This document shows positions 15,575-22,283 of a stretch of DNA of 22,283 bases, piece by piece. The notes beneath the pieces are model-generated. The model worked only from the letters and a program-made list of their open reading frames with translations. It did no database searches and was not told the DNA's origin. The number at the start of each line of letters is the position of its first letter. The first letter of the stretch is position 1. Both the position numbers and the translations under genes were made by a program. The DNA is from Geobacter sp. UBA2189 (lineage in GTDB: Bacteria; Desulfobacterota; Desulfuromonadia; Geobacterales; Pseudopelobacteraceae): NCBI GenBank assembly GCA_002328035.1, contig DCVL01000063.1, positions 4,767-27,049 of the forward strand, read 5' to 3'.

Positions 15575-17044
15575 ATGCTTTTTAACTCGTTTGAATTTAT
15601 GTTTCTCTTTCTGCCGGTTACCCTGACGGTCTATTTTCTGCTGCTGCGCCAGCGTCTTACCATTGCCGCCAGATCGTGGCTGCTGTTCACCTCACTCTTC
15701 TTCTACAGCTGGTGGGATATGCGCTATCTGCCACTGATTCTGGGTTCTATCCTCTTTAACTATACGGTCGGCGGGGCACTTGCAGAGTATGAGCAGGCGA
15801 AGATCAGGAACGTTTCAAAACGAGCCATCTTTATCAGCGGAATACTGGTCAACATATGGCTGCTTTGCTGGTTCAAATACATGGACTTTTTCATTACTAC
15901 AGCCAACAGCCTGACCGGTGCCCAATCGCCGTTGCTTAAGATCATACTGCCTTTGGGCATAAGCTTTTTTACTATTACCCAGATAGCATTTCTGGTGGAT
16001 GCATATGAAGGGCTTGTCGAAGAAAGGAACCTGCTGAATTATGCCCTCTTCGTGACCTTCTTTCCGCACCTGCTGGCAGGACCTATACTGCATCACAAAG
16101 AGATGATGCCACAGTTTGACCGGTTGCGAAACAAGGTGATAAACTGGAAAAATCTTTACCTCGGGCTAACGCTTTTTTTTCTGGGACTTTTCAAAAAGGT
16201 AATTCTAGCCGACACCTTTTCGGTCTGGGCATCAGCCGGTTTTGATACGGCACAGCCGCTGACCTTTGTACCGGCTTGGTTGACCAGCCTCTCTTACACC
16301 TTCCAACTCTATTTTGACTTCAGTGGTTACAGCGATATGGCAGTAGGTATCGGCTGGATGTTCAATATTCAGTTGCCGGTCAACTTCAACAGCCCTTACA
16401 AGGCTACCGGCATGATCGACTTCTGGAAACGTTGGCACATTAGTCTTACTAACTTTATTACAACCTATCTCTATACCCCTATTTTACGGACTTTTAAGAA
16501 CATCACCTTTTCCAGTTCGCTTGTTGCCATCTTCCTTGCCATGCTGATTTCAGGTTTCTGGCACGGCGCCGGCTGGAATTTTATTATATGGGGCGGGATG
16601 CATGGTGCCGGACTGGTGGTCAACCATGTCTGGAAAAAGAAAAAGCGTAAAATACCAGCCTGGCTAGGCTGGTTGATTACCTTCAATTTTGTAAATATCT
16701 CCTTCGTATTCTTCCGAGCCAAGTCGCTGGAAGGAGCCGTGCGGATACTGGAGGGAATGGTCGGATTAAACGGCGTCATGCTGCACAGCTCTCTTGCAAA
16801 AGTTGCCTTCCTACATGACCTGGGGATCGTCTTTGGCAAGTGGCTGGATCAGATCCACGGCAATGACAAGACCTGGATCCTGGTGCTGATTACCCTGGTC
16901 ATTACCGGTCAGATGAAGAACTCTATGGAACTGGTGGCACGGGTTCGCCCGGCCTGGGGCTTCTGCCTCTTACTGCTGTCTGTTGCGTGCTGGACGTTAC
17001 TGGATATGAGTAAGGTCAGTGAGTTTCTCTATTTTCAATTTTAG
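15575..17044 (+). CDS. MBOAT-family membrane O-acyltransferase (DltB/AlgI-like)
   Basis: Polytopic inner-membrane enzyme that passes an acyl group from a cytoplasmic donor to a glycan on the outer side of the membrane. The 489-residue protein opens with LFNSFEFMFLFLPV, the typical N-terminus of AlgI/DltB/PatA proteins, and has many hydrophobic helices. Signature regions are YFDFSGYSDMA (246-256), FWKRWHISL (283-291, with H288) and SGFWHGAGW (326-334), where H330 matches the catalytic histidine of the family; a further MHG lies at 342-344. The ribosome-binding site is weak, but the N-terminus fits relatives. An adjacent dedicated ligase and carrier protein argue for a carrier-bound donor as in DltB, rather than the AlgI arrangement. 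The likely acceptor is an LPS core sugar or periplasmic intermediate. Confidence 0.93.
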   Translation: MLFNSFEFMFLFLPVTLTVYFLLLRQRLTIAARSWLLFTSLFFYSWWDMRYLPLILGSILFNYTVGGALAEYEQAKIRNVSKRAIFISGILVNIWLLCWFKYMDFFITTANSLTGAQSPLLKIILPLGISFFTITQIAFLVDAYEGLVEERNLLNYALFVTFFPHLLAGPILHHKEMMPQFDRLRNKVINWKNLYLGLTLFFLGLFKKVILADTFSVWASAGFDTAQPLTFVPAWLTSLSYTFQLYFDFSGYSDMAVGIGWMFNIQLPVNFNSPYKATGMIDFWKRWHISLTNFITTYLYTPILRTFKNITFSSSLVAIFLAMLISGFWHGAGWNFIIWGGMHGAGLVVNHVWKKKKRKIPAWLGWLITFNFVNISFVFFRAKSLEGAVRILEGMVGLNGVMLHSSLAKVAFLHDLGIVFGKWLDQIHGNDKTWILVLITLVITGQMKNSMELVARVRPAWGFCLLLLSVACWTLLDMSKVSEFLYFQF

Positions 17045-17052
17045 GATGTCCG

Positions 17053-18111
17053 ATGAAGTATAAAAAACTGACCTGCGGCTTTCTGATCGCCCTTGCCACA
17101 TTTGTCGCCATCAATTTCTGGATTTGGAAATGCTGTACCGAGAGGCTGCTGGCCGACAGTGATGGCCCGGGGGGCGACCTGGCCAGAACCGGCTATCTTT
17201 TGGGAGCAAAGCTGCCACGCAGGGCTATGAATGATCTCCCCCGTCGCCATCTGGAGTTTCAAGACTACCAGGGGCAAAAGATAGATGTACTCACCATCGG
17301 AGATTCCTTCTCCAATGGAGGAGGCGGGGGGCGCAACAGCTACTATCAGGACTATATTGCCAGCCTTAACGATCTGACCGTGCTGAATTTAGGAATGTTC
17401 GACCAGAAGAAAGGACCTCTTTCAACCTTAATTGTACTTTTAAATAGTGGCTATTTGAATATTATAAAACCTAGGGTAGTAATACTACAAACAGTTGAAA
17501 GAATTGCTGTTGAGCGCTTTGGTCAGGAACTCTCCTTTTCTGAAAGTCTCCATGTTGATCAGATCAGGCAGCACTATTTGGGGTCTGTTACATCCCCGAC
17601 AGCTCTTCCACAGATCAGGTTTATTAATACGGGTAACATGAAATATCTGTATTATTCCGTTCGCTACCTGTTTGAGGACTCGCCCACACGCCAGGTGCTT
17701 GTAAAAAAACTGTCAAAGCCTTTTTTTAGCGTGAAGCTTTCAGACAGACTATTATTCTGGCATGATGACATCCGCAACCTGTCACGCCAAACGCCACAAA
17801 CAATGGCTCTGCTTAACGATAATCTGAACAGGATGTCTGAGCTGCTCACCACCAAGGGGATTAAGCTTTATTTTATGCCTGCGGTTGATAAATACAATCT
17901 ATACAGTGAATACATAGTTGGCAACCCCTATCCTCCAAGCCGGTTTTTTGAAGAGTTACGAGTACTCCCCAAGCGATATCAGCTTATTGATACCAAAGCT
18001 ATACTCTTGGATGCCTCAAAAAATGGAGAAATGGATATCTACTATCCAGATGACACACATTGGAGCTGTAAGGCATCAGAGCTGATTTTTAATCAGGTCA
18101 GCTTTGAGTAA
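17053..18111 (+). CDS. Membrane-anchored SGNH-type acyltransferase/esterase-like protein (DltD/AlgJ-like)
   Basis: Predicted periplasmic protein held by an N-terminal helix (about residues 7-25) with a positively charged start. The 352-residue protein carries an SGNH nucleophile motif, IGDSFSNGG, with S85 as candidate nucleophile. The C-terminal YYPDDTHWS supplies candidate D333 or D334 and H336. The spacing reads as D-x-x-H (as in DltD) from D333 or as DTHW (as in AlgJ/AlgX) from D334, so the subtype is unresolved. Overall identity to either family is not obvious by eye. It follows the MBOAT gene by eight bases, as DltD- and AlgJ-type partners commonly follow DltB or AlgI. It probably completes acyl transfer to the periplasmic acceptor. 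An acyl-esterase role is the main alternative. Confidence 0.75.
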   Translation: MKYKKLTCGFLIALATFVAINFWIWKCCTERLLADSDGPGGDLARTGYLLGAKLPRRAMNDLPRRHLEFQDYQGQKIDVLTIGDSFSNGGGGGRNSYYQDYIASLNDLTVLNLGMFDQKKGPLSTLIVLLNSGYLNIIKPRVVILQTVERIAVERFGQELSFSESLHVDQIRQHYLGSVTSPTALPQIRFINTGNMKYLYYSVRYLFEDSPTRQVLVKKLSKPFFSVKLSDRLLFWHDDIRNLSRQTPQTMALLNDNLNRMSELLTTKGIKLYFMPAVDKYNLYSEYIVGNPYPPSRFFEELRVLPKRYQLIDTKAILLDASKNGEMDIYYPDDTHWSCKASELIFNQVSFE

Positions 18112-18126
18112 GGTGGACAGAAATAG

Positions 18127-19725
18127 ATGAAACGACTCGTATGTTATGCTCATTTTGACGCCAAAGGTTTGGTCAGGCCGTTTGTCTTGCATGCCTTGCA
18201 GACGATGCGCCCACTCTGCGTTGACCTGATTTTTATTTCAAACTCTCCTTTGCTTGACAAGGATCGACTTCTGCTTACCGGGTATTGCTCAACTCTGATT
18301 GTTAATAACAACACAGGCTATGACTTCTATATGTGGAAGCTCGGCATGGAGTCTGTTGACCTATCCCTTTACGATGAAGTTATTCTGATGAACTCCAGTG
18401 TGTTTGGACCTCTTTTTGACATGAAGGATGCTTTTCAGCGGATGAGTCAACTTTCCTGTGATTTTTGGGGGGTTACTGAGTGCTTCCAGATGCAACCGCA
18501 TCTTCAAACATATTTTCTTGTCTTCAGCAAAAGAGTGATTGCTTCTGAGGCGTTTCAAGACTTTTGGAAAGGCGTGCTGCCGTACAAGAATAAAATGCAG
18601 GTCATCCAAAGCTATGAGGTGGGCTTGACCCAATGGTTGGTCGAATCCGGTTTTCAGCCTGGTGTTCTGTGCCCATTTGACAGTATTGGTGAATTTTGTA
18701 CTGCTGCCGGAAAGCGTCTCAGGAGAAAAGACAATGCCTCGGTCAAGTTTGCAGCAGAGTTGATTGAGGCAGGTAGTCCCTTTTTAAAGCGCGATGCAGT
18801 AAGGAACCGTAAGGTGGCAATGGACACAGTAATGCCATTGCTTCAAAAAAGGGGGTATCCGACTGCATTAATAGACGAAAAACAAAATACTGCTGATCAA
18901 AGCTGTCCTGTTTGTGGTTCCAAAGGTAGATTATGGCGTAAAGGTGTGAGGAATTTTACCAGTCTTCATGATACGGAACGTTATGACTACCTCCGTTGCA
19001 CCTCAAAAGCCTGCGGTATCGTTTGGCTTAAAGATGCCGGCCAGCCAGTGAGATCCATAACATCATCTATGAACATTGGACACAACAAGCTGTCTGATGC
19101 CATTGAAACTGTTAAGCCTATGGCTCAACCTCAATCAGATCTGCTTCTGATTGTTGGGGCAGATTTCAACTCTTTCAGCTCTATCAACGAAAGTTCTTCA
19201 AGGCTATTTATCGCCAAAACGACAGATACCGGAGATATTGAGGCACTTTCCTTTTCCATGCCCAAGGAGGGATATAGTAGCGTCATTATGCTGGATGCAC
19301 TTGAGCAAGTTAATGACCCAAACCGGTTATTAAAAAATGTTTACTGTTATATCAAACCTGGTGGAACGCTCTATATTGAGACACTCAATGCGAATTCTCT
19401 TGTTGGATGGCTTTTCCAAGGATATTGGAGCTGTTTACGTGCTCCTTATATTCGGTATCTTTTTTCAGGTAGAGCACTTCATTACTTGCTTACTTCTAGT
19501 GGTTTTGAAGGCATTCAGACAACCCCCCATTTCAGCCTGACGAGTCAATCCGTTTTTTCCAGTTTTGAGGCTTTACGTAATAAAAGAGTTTCACCTAAAC
19601 GGATGACGGCAATAAAACCCCAACGGAAGGCAACTCGTATAAGCTATTTAGCGCTTTTTAGTAAGTTAATTCCTCCATTTGGTGAAACTTGGTCTGTCGT
19701 GGCTAGCAAGAAGAAGGAACTGTAG
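18127..19725 (+). CDS. RgpF-like protein fused to a zinc ribbon and a methyltransferase-like domain
   Basis: A 532-residue protein of three parts. Residues 1 to about 250 match the rhamnan-synthesis protein F (RgpF) pattern: CYAHFD at the start, RPLCVDLIFISNS, NNTGYDFYMWKLG, LYDEVILMNSSVFGPLF and CDFWGVTE. RgpF-type domains are predicted to transfer rhamnose or similar sugars. Residues 260-296 hold four cysteines (C260, C263, C291, C296) resembling the zinc ribbon placed before class I methyltransferases in sugar-modifying proteins. Residues about 336-465 resemble a methyltransferase type 11/12 C-terminal half (DALEQVNDPNRLL, YIKPGGTLYIETLNANS). The expected glycine-rich SAM loop is replaced by LLIVGADFNSF, so methyltransfer is doubtful. 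A good AAGGTGG precedes the start. It probably contributes a core sugar; the exact reaction is unknown. Confidence 0.8.
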   Translation: MKRLVCYAHFDAKGLVRPFVLHALQTMRPLCVDLIFISNSPLLDKDRLLLTGYCSTLIVNNNTGYDFYMWKLGMESVDLSLYDEVILMNSSVFGPLFDMKDAFQRMSQLSCDFWGVTECFQMQPHLQTYFLVFSKRVIASEAFQDFWKGVLPYKNKMQVIQSYEVGLTQWLVESGFQPGVLCPFDSIGEFCTAAGKRLRRKDNASVKFAAELIEAGSPFLKRDAVRNRKVAMDTVMPLLQKRGYPTALIDEKQNTADQSCPVCGSKGRLWRKGVRNFTSLHDTERYDYLRCTSKACGIVWLKDAGQPVRSITSSMNIGHNKLSDAIETVKPMAQPQSDLLLIVGADFNSFSSINESSSRLFIAKTTDTGDIEALSFSMPKEGYSSVIMLDALEQVNDPNRLLKNVYCYIKPGGTLYIETLNANSLVGWLFQGYWSCLRAPYIRYLFSGRALHYLLTSSGFEGIQTTPHFSLTSQSVFSSFEALRNKRVSPKRMTAIKPQRKATRISYLALFSKLIPPFGETWSVVASKKKEL

Positions 19726-21600
19726 ATGAATCTTTTCTTGAATTCTTCTCATCTGCTTTCTGTACTTGCTTTACGCATTGCAAAACTCTCTATCCTTAGA
19801 AAACCGTCCTACGTATACCTTGTTCTAGCTCTTGTATTTGGTCTGATCTTTCTGGTGACGACCCCCCCTTGCGGTGTTCCTGATGAGCCGGCACACCTGT
19901 ATCGAGTGTTTCGTGTTGCCCAAGGGACTTTTTTTTCTGTAGCTGAGGTCAAACTACCGAATCTAGATGGCTACTGCGACCTTTGCAATCTTAGCGGCTT
20001 GGGGAGAGAACCGCAGAATCTTGCTCCGCAGCTAAAGGCATTTTTGACATCTCCTAGTGGCGCATTAGAAGAGTTGGGGTATGCAAGTTCTTACGCACCG
20101 CTACCCTATCTGCCAGCAGCCATTGCTGTAAAGGTACTGATGCTGCTAAGACCCAATACGGCAGTGTATTTGTATGCCGCGCGGATTGCAACTTTCTTGG
20201 CTGCTTTGGCAATCACCTACTATGCAATTCGTATCACCCCTTATGGTCGCTGGTTGTTTGTGGTCTTGGCGCTTATGCCAACACGTCTGTTTTTAATGGG
20301 CTCTTTTTCTCCCGATGCAATTACGAGCGCATTGGCCTTGCTCTGGGTTGCCCTGATACTTGCCAGGTTACTGCAAAAAAGTCCCATATCATTATTCAAT
20401 TTTGTTGTGCTAACCTTAGTTGCTGTTGCACTTGCACTGACCAAGTCAATGTATTCTATTTTGTTATTTTTACCTGTTTGTTTACTGTTTAGAAAAATCA
20501 ATTCGAAAAAGATGTTGATTGGATTTGTAATTTTCTTTATTTGTATGGCAGTGCTTGCAGGTTTAGCGTTCAAATCACATCCCATTACACTCTCATTGCC
20601 TAATCTTCAAACTCCTGCCTTAAATACTCAATCTGTTGCAGGAAGCGGCTCAAACTATTTTCTTGCTCAAGTAAATGGATCTATCCAACTAAAATATCTG
20701 CTTGAAGCCCCTACGAGAATACCCAGTATCATAGTGCAAGGGTATGCAGCACGGGGGCAAAATCTTTTGAGAGGAGCCACAGCCGTGTTTGGTTGGGCAA
20801 ATATTTATATTCCTAGCTGGGGCTATCTATTTGCATATTTATTGCTTTTACTCAGTCTTTTTTTAGACAAGAAGGTTAAACTTCCTTTTGGGTTTCGCTT
20901 GACGGGGGGGCTGATATTTGTTGCCGCAATCGTTGCAATACCGCTTGTAATGTATCTGTTCTGGACACCTATTGGAGCTAAAGGTTTTGATGGTGTACTA
21001 GGACGCTACTATATCCCATATTTACCTTTAGCCTTTCTGGCTGTTGGAAGCAGAGGGCGTTCGCCATTTAAGATTAGAATTGCAAGGTTCATTGTGGTCG
21101 TAGGCATTTCAGGGTTACTTCTGCTTTCTCTCTCTGAAGTAATTGGGGCTTACTACCTTTCGCCTCCAGCTGGCGGCGTGGTTGTTATACATGCGCAGGC
21201 AGACAATACCGGAGTTGCATGGATAGCAATAAAAGAAAAACAGAAAGAAAAGTGGAGGAATAAGGGAACCATCAGCCTGATTCCTTCGGAGCAACCTCTT
21301 ACTTACGAGTGTCGCGTGCCAGCCCAGCAGATTAGCTCTCTCAGGATCATTTTAGACACAACCGGCAGTATGAATCTTCGTATTGGTGATATTGAATTCA
21401 GGACACTTGATGGTAAACTTGTAAAGAGGATCCCTTGGGAGTCAATACGTCAGGAAGGGTGTCTTGGAAGGCTCAGACAGAGTAATGATGCCTCATCACA
21501 AAGTTATAGCTTCGAGCTTGCGCCAGCACATCGTACTAGTCATCTTTCTTCTGAACAGATTTCAGTTGACCTGAGAAAAAAGAGAATAATAAATAGGTGA
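19726..21600 (+). CDS. DUF2142-family polytopic membrane protein, GT-C-like, with soluble C-terminal extension
   Basis: A 624-residue inner-membrane protein. The first clear membrane helix spans about 29-45 and is followed by PDEPAHLYR (52-60), the DUF2142 signature. An acidic pair in the first outer loop is also the hallmark of GT-C glycosyltransferases using polyprenyl-phosphate sugars, so a periplasmic sugar transfer is plausible but unproven. Further helices run to about residue 476. From about 483 to the end lies a hydrophilic, probably beta-rich periplasmic domain that I do not recognise. The start codon directly follows the previous TAG. The gene contains homopolymer tracts C7 (19862-19868), T8 (19929-19936) and G7 (20904-20910). 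Its place after the RgpF-like gene suggests a shared role in LPS outer-core decoration. Confidence 0.82.
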   Translation: MNLFLNSSHLLSVLALRIAKLSILRKPSYVYLVLALVFGLIFLVTTPPCGVPDEPAHLYRVFRVAQGTFFSVAEVKLPNLDGYCDLCNLSGLGREPQNLAPQLKAFLTSPSGALEELGYASSYAPLPYLPAAIAVKVLMLLRPNTAVYLYAARIATFLAALAITYYAIRITPYGRWLFVVLALMPTRLFLMGSFSPDAITSALALLWVALILARLLQKSPISLFNFVVLTLVAVALALTKSMYSILLFLPVCLLFRKINSKKMLIGFVIFFICMAVLAGLAFKSHPITLSLPNLQTPALNTQSVAGSGSNYFLAQVNGSIQLKYLLEAPTRIPSIIVQGYAARGQNLLRGATAVFGWANIYIPSWGYLFAYLLLLLSLFLDKKVKLPFGFRLTGGLIFVAAIVAIPLVMYLFWTPIGAKGFDGVLGRYYIPYLPLAFLAVGSRGRSPFKIRIARFIVVVGISGLLLLSLSEVIGAYYLSPPAGGVVVIHAQADNTGVAWIAIKEKQKEKWRNKGTISLIPSEQPLTYECRVPAQQISSLRIILDTTGSMNLRIGDIEFRTLDGKLVKRIPWESIRQEGCLGRLRQSNDASSQSYSFELAPAHRTSHLSSEQISVDLRKKRIINR

Positions 21601-21649
21601 CTTACTACTTCAATAATTGCCTGCTGTTGCAGCCTCAACCGGTGTTTTT

Positions 21650-22283
21650 ATGCGTATCCTGATCATCAAGACATCCTCCCTTGGAGACATCATCCATGCA
21701 TTGCCCGTACTGGAATATCTCCGGCAGGTAGAGCCCACTGCCTCGATTGACTGGGTGGTAGACGAAGCCTTTGTTGATCTTGTTTCTGGCAATCCGTTAA
21801 TTAATCGCGTTCTTTTGGTGGCTTTCAGGAGCTGGAAAAAAGCACCATTTTCCTGGCATACCTGGCAGGAAATTGTATCCCTTATTAAATCACTGCGCCA
21901 GGAACGCTACGACTTGATCTTTGATCTGCAAGGCAACCTCAAGAGCGGCTTAGTCTGCGCCTTTGGCCGTGCCCCGGTGAAGGTCGGCTTTAGCAAAGCA
22001 AATCAGCAGGAATGCCTTAATGGTTTTTTTACGAACCGTAAGGTCAACTTTTTGCCCTCTGATAAAAACGCGGTTCAGAGGTATCTTCGAATAGTCAGTA
22101 ATTCATTTTCTATTCCCCTTGAATCGTTCGAACCAAGCAGTGATATTTACACCTCGCCTGACGACAATGCCTGTGCACAACAGATGATTGGAGCCGTTAA
22201 AGGGCGTCCGCTCATTCTGTTTCATAACGGTACGACCTGGGCGACCAAACTCTGGCATGCAGAGGGGTGGAAGCAATTGGCAG
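21650..22283 (+). CDS. waaC: ADP-heptose:LPS heptosyltransferase I WaaC (N-terminal part, cut by window end)
   Basis: GT9 enzyme that adds the first heptose to Kdo of the inner core. About 211 codons are visible of an expected 320-350. They start with MRILIIKTSSLGDIIHALPV, in which D13 is the conserved catalytic aspartate at the same number as in E. coli WaaC. IDWVVDEAFVDLV and YDLIFDLQGNLKSGL follow, then FHNGTTWATKLWHAEGW at the junction of the two Rossmann domains. These distinguish it from WaaF and from the WaaQ-like protein in this window. It begins 49 bases after the preceding gene, the largest gap in the window, with GGTG as a modest ribosome-binding site and no obvious terminator before it. 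The rest of the gene lies outside the window. Confidence 0.92.
   Translation, partial: MRILIIKTSSLGDIIHALPVLEYLRQVEPTASIDWVVDEAFVDLVSGNPLINRVLLVAFRSWKKAPFSWHTWQEIVSLIKSLRQERYDLIFDLQGNLKSGLVCAFGRAPVKVGFSKANQQECLNGFFTNRKVNFLPSDKNAVQRYLRIVSNSFSIPLESFEPSSDIYTSPDDNACAQQMIGAVKGRPLILFHNGTTWATKLWHAEGWKQLA

Noticed and set aside
21621..21632. Small hairpin CTGC-TGTT-GCAG between the DUF2142 gene and waaC
   Set aside because: A four-base stem with no T-run after it is too weak for a terminator and expected by chance.
1..22283. CRISPR arrays, tRNA/rRNA genes, insertion sequences, attachment sites
   Set aside because: No regularly spaced repeats, RNA-gene signatures, transposase genes or long inverted repeats were seen; nearly every base is coding on one strand.

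Overview
The window is one uninterrupted run of 20 plus-strand genes (the last cut by the window edge). It encodes lipid A and lipopolysaccharide (LPS) core assembly in a Gram-negative bacterium. Moderate overall GC, the gene order lpxA-gnnA-gnnB-lpxB-acyltransferase-waaA-lpxK-waaF-msbA, and the style of the downstream glycosyltransferases suggest a Geobacter/Desulfuromonadales-type organism (Desulfobacterota). That placement is inference from gene content; no rRNA or other taxonomic marker is present. No gap exceeds 50 bases. I see no tRNA, rRNA, CRISPR, insertion sequence, internal terminator or convincing internal promoter.

Region 1 (26-10115) is the conserved core. It holds lpxA, an oxidoreductase/aminotransferase pair matching GnnA/GnnB, lpxB, a secondary acyltransferase, waaA, lpxK, waaF and msbA. 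Each start overlaps the preceding stop by 1-4 bases, so the block looks translationally coupled. Together the genes make Kdo-lipid A, add the second heptose and flip the product across the inner membrane. gnnA/gnnB between lpxA and lpxB predict a lipid A built on 2,3-diamino-2,3-dideoxyglucose, with amide- rather than ester-linked 3-position acyl chains.

Region 2 (10122-13719) holds four glycosyltransferases for core extension: a WaaE-like GT2, a protein with a fucosyltransferase-superfamily-like motif, a WbbL-type GT2, and a WaaQ-like GT9 encoded in strikingly AT-rich DNA.

Region 3 (13694-18111) is the most interesting part: an acetyl-CoA-synthetase-like AMP-forming ligase, a stand-alone acyl carrier protein, an MBOAT O-acyltransferase and a membrane-anchored SGNH-type protein, in that order. 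These are the same four kinds of component as DltA, DltC, DltB and DltD of teichoic-acid D-alanylation, here inside an LPS core locus. I infer a dedicated system that activates a small acyl group, loads it on the carrier protein and transfers it through the membrane onto LPS. The acyl group and the acceptor are unknown.

Region 4 (18127-22283) holds an RgpF-like protein fused to a zinc ribbon and a methyltransferase-like domain lacking the usual SAM-binding glycine loop, a DUF2142 GT-C-like membrane protein with a soluble C-terminal extension, and the start of waaC (heptosyltransferase I). waaC thus lies about 13 kb from waaF, with the variable core-modification genes between them. No Wzx, Wzy, ABC exporter or nucleotide-sugar synthesis genes are present, so the locus looks like core decoration rather than a complete O-antigen cluster.
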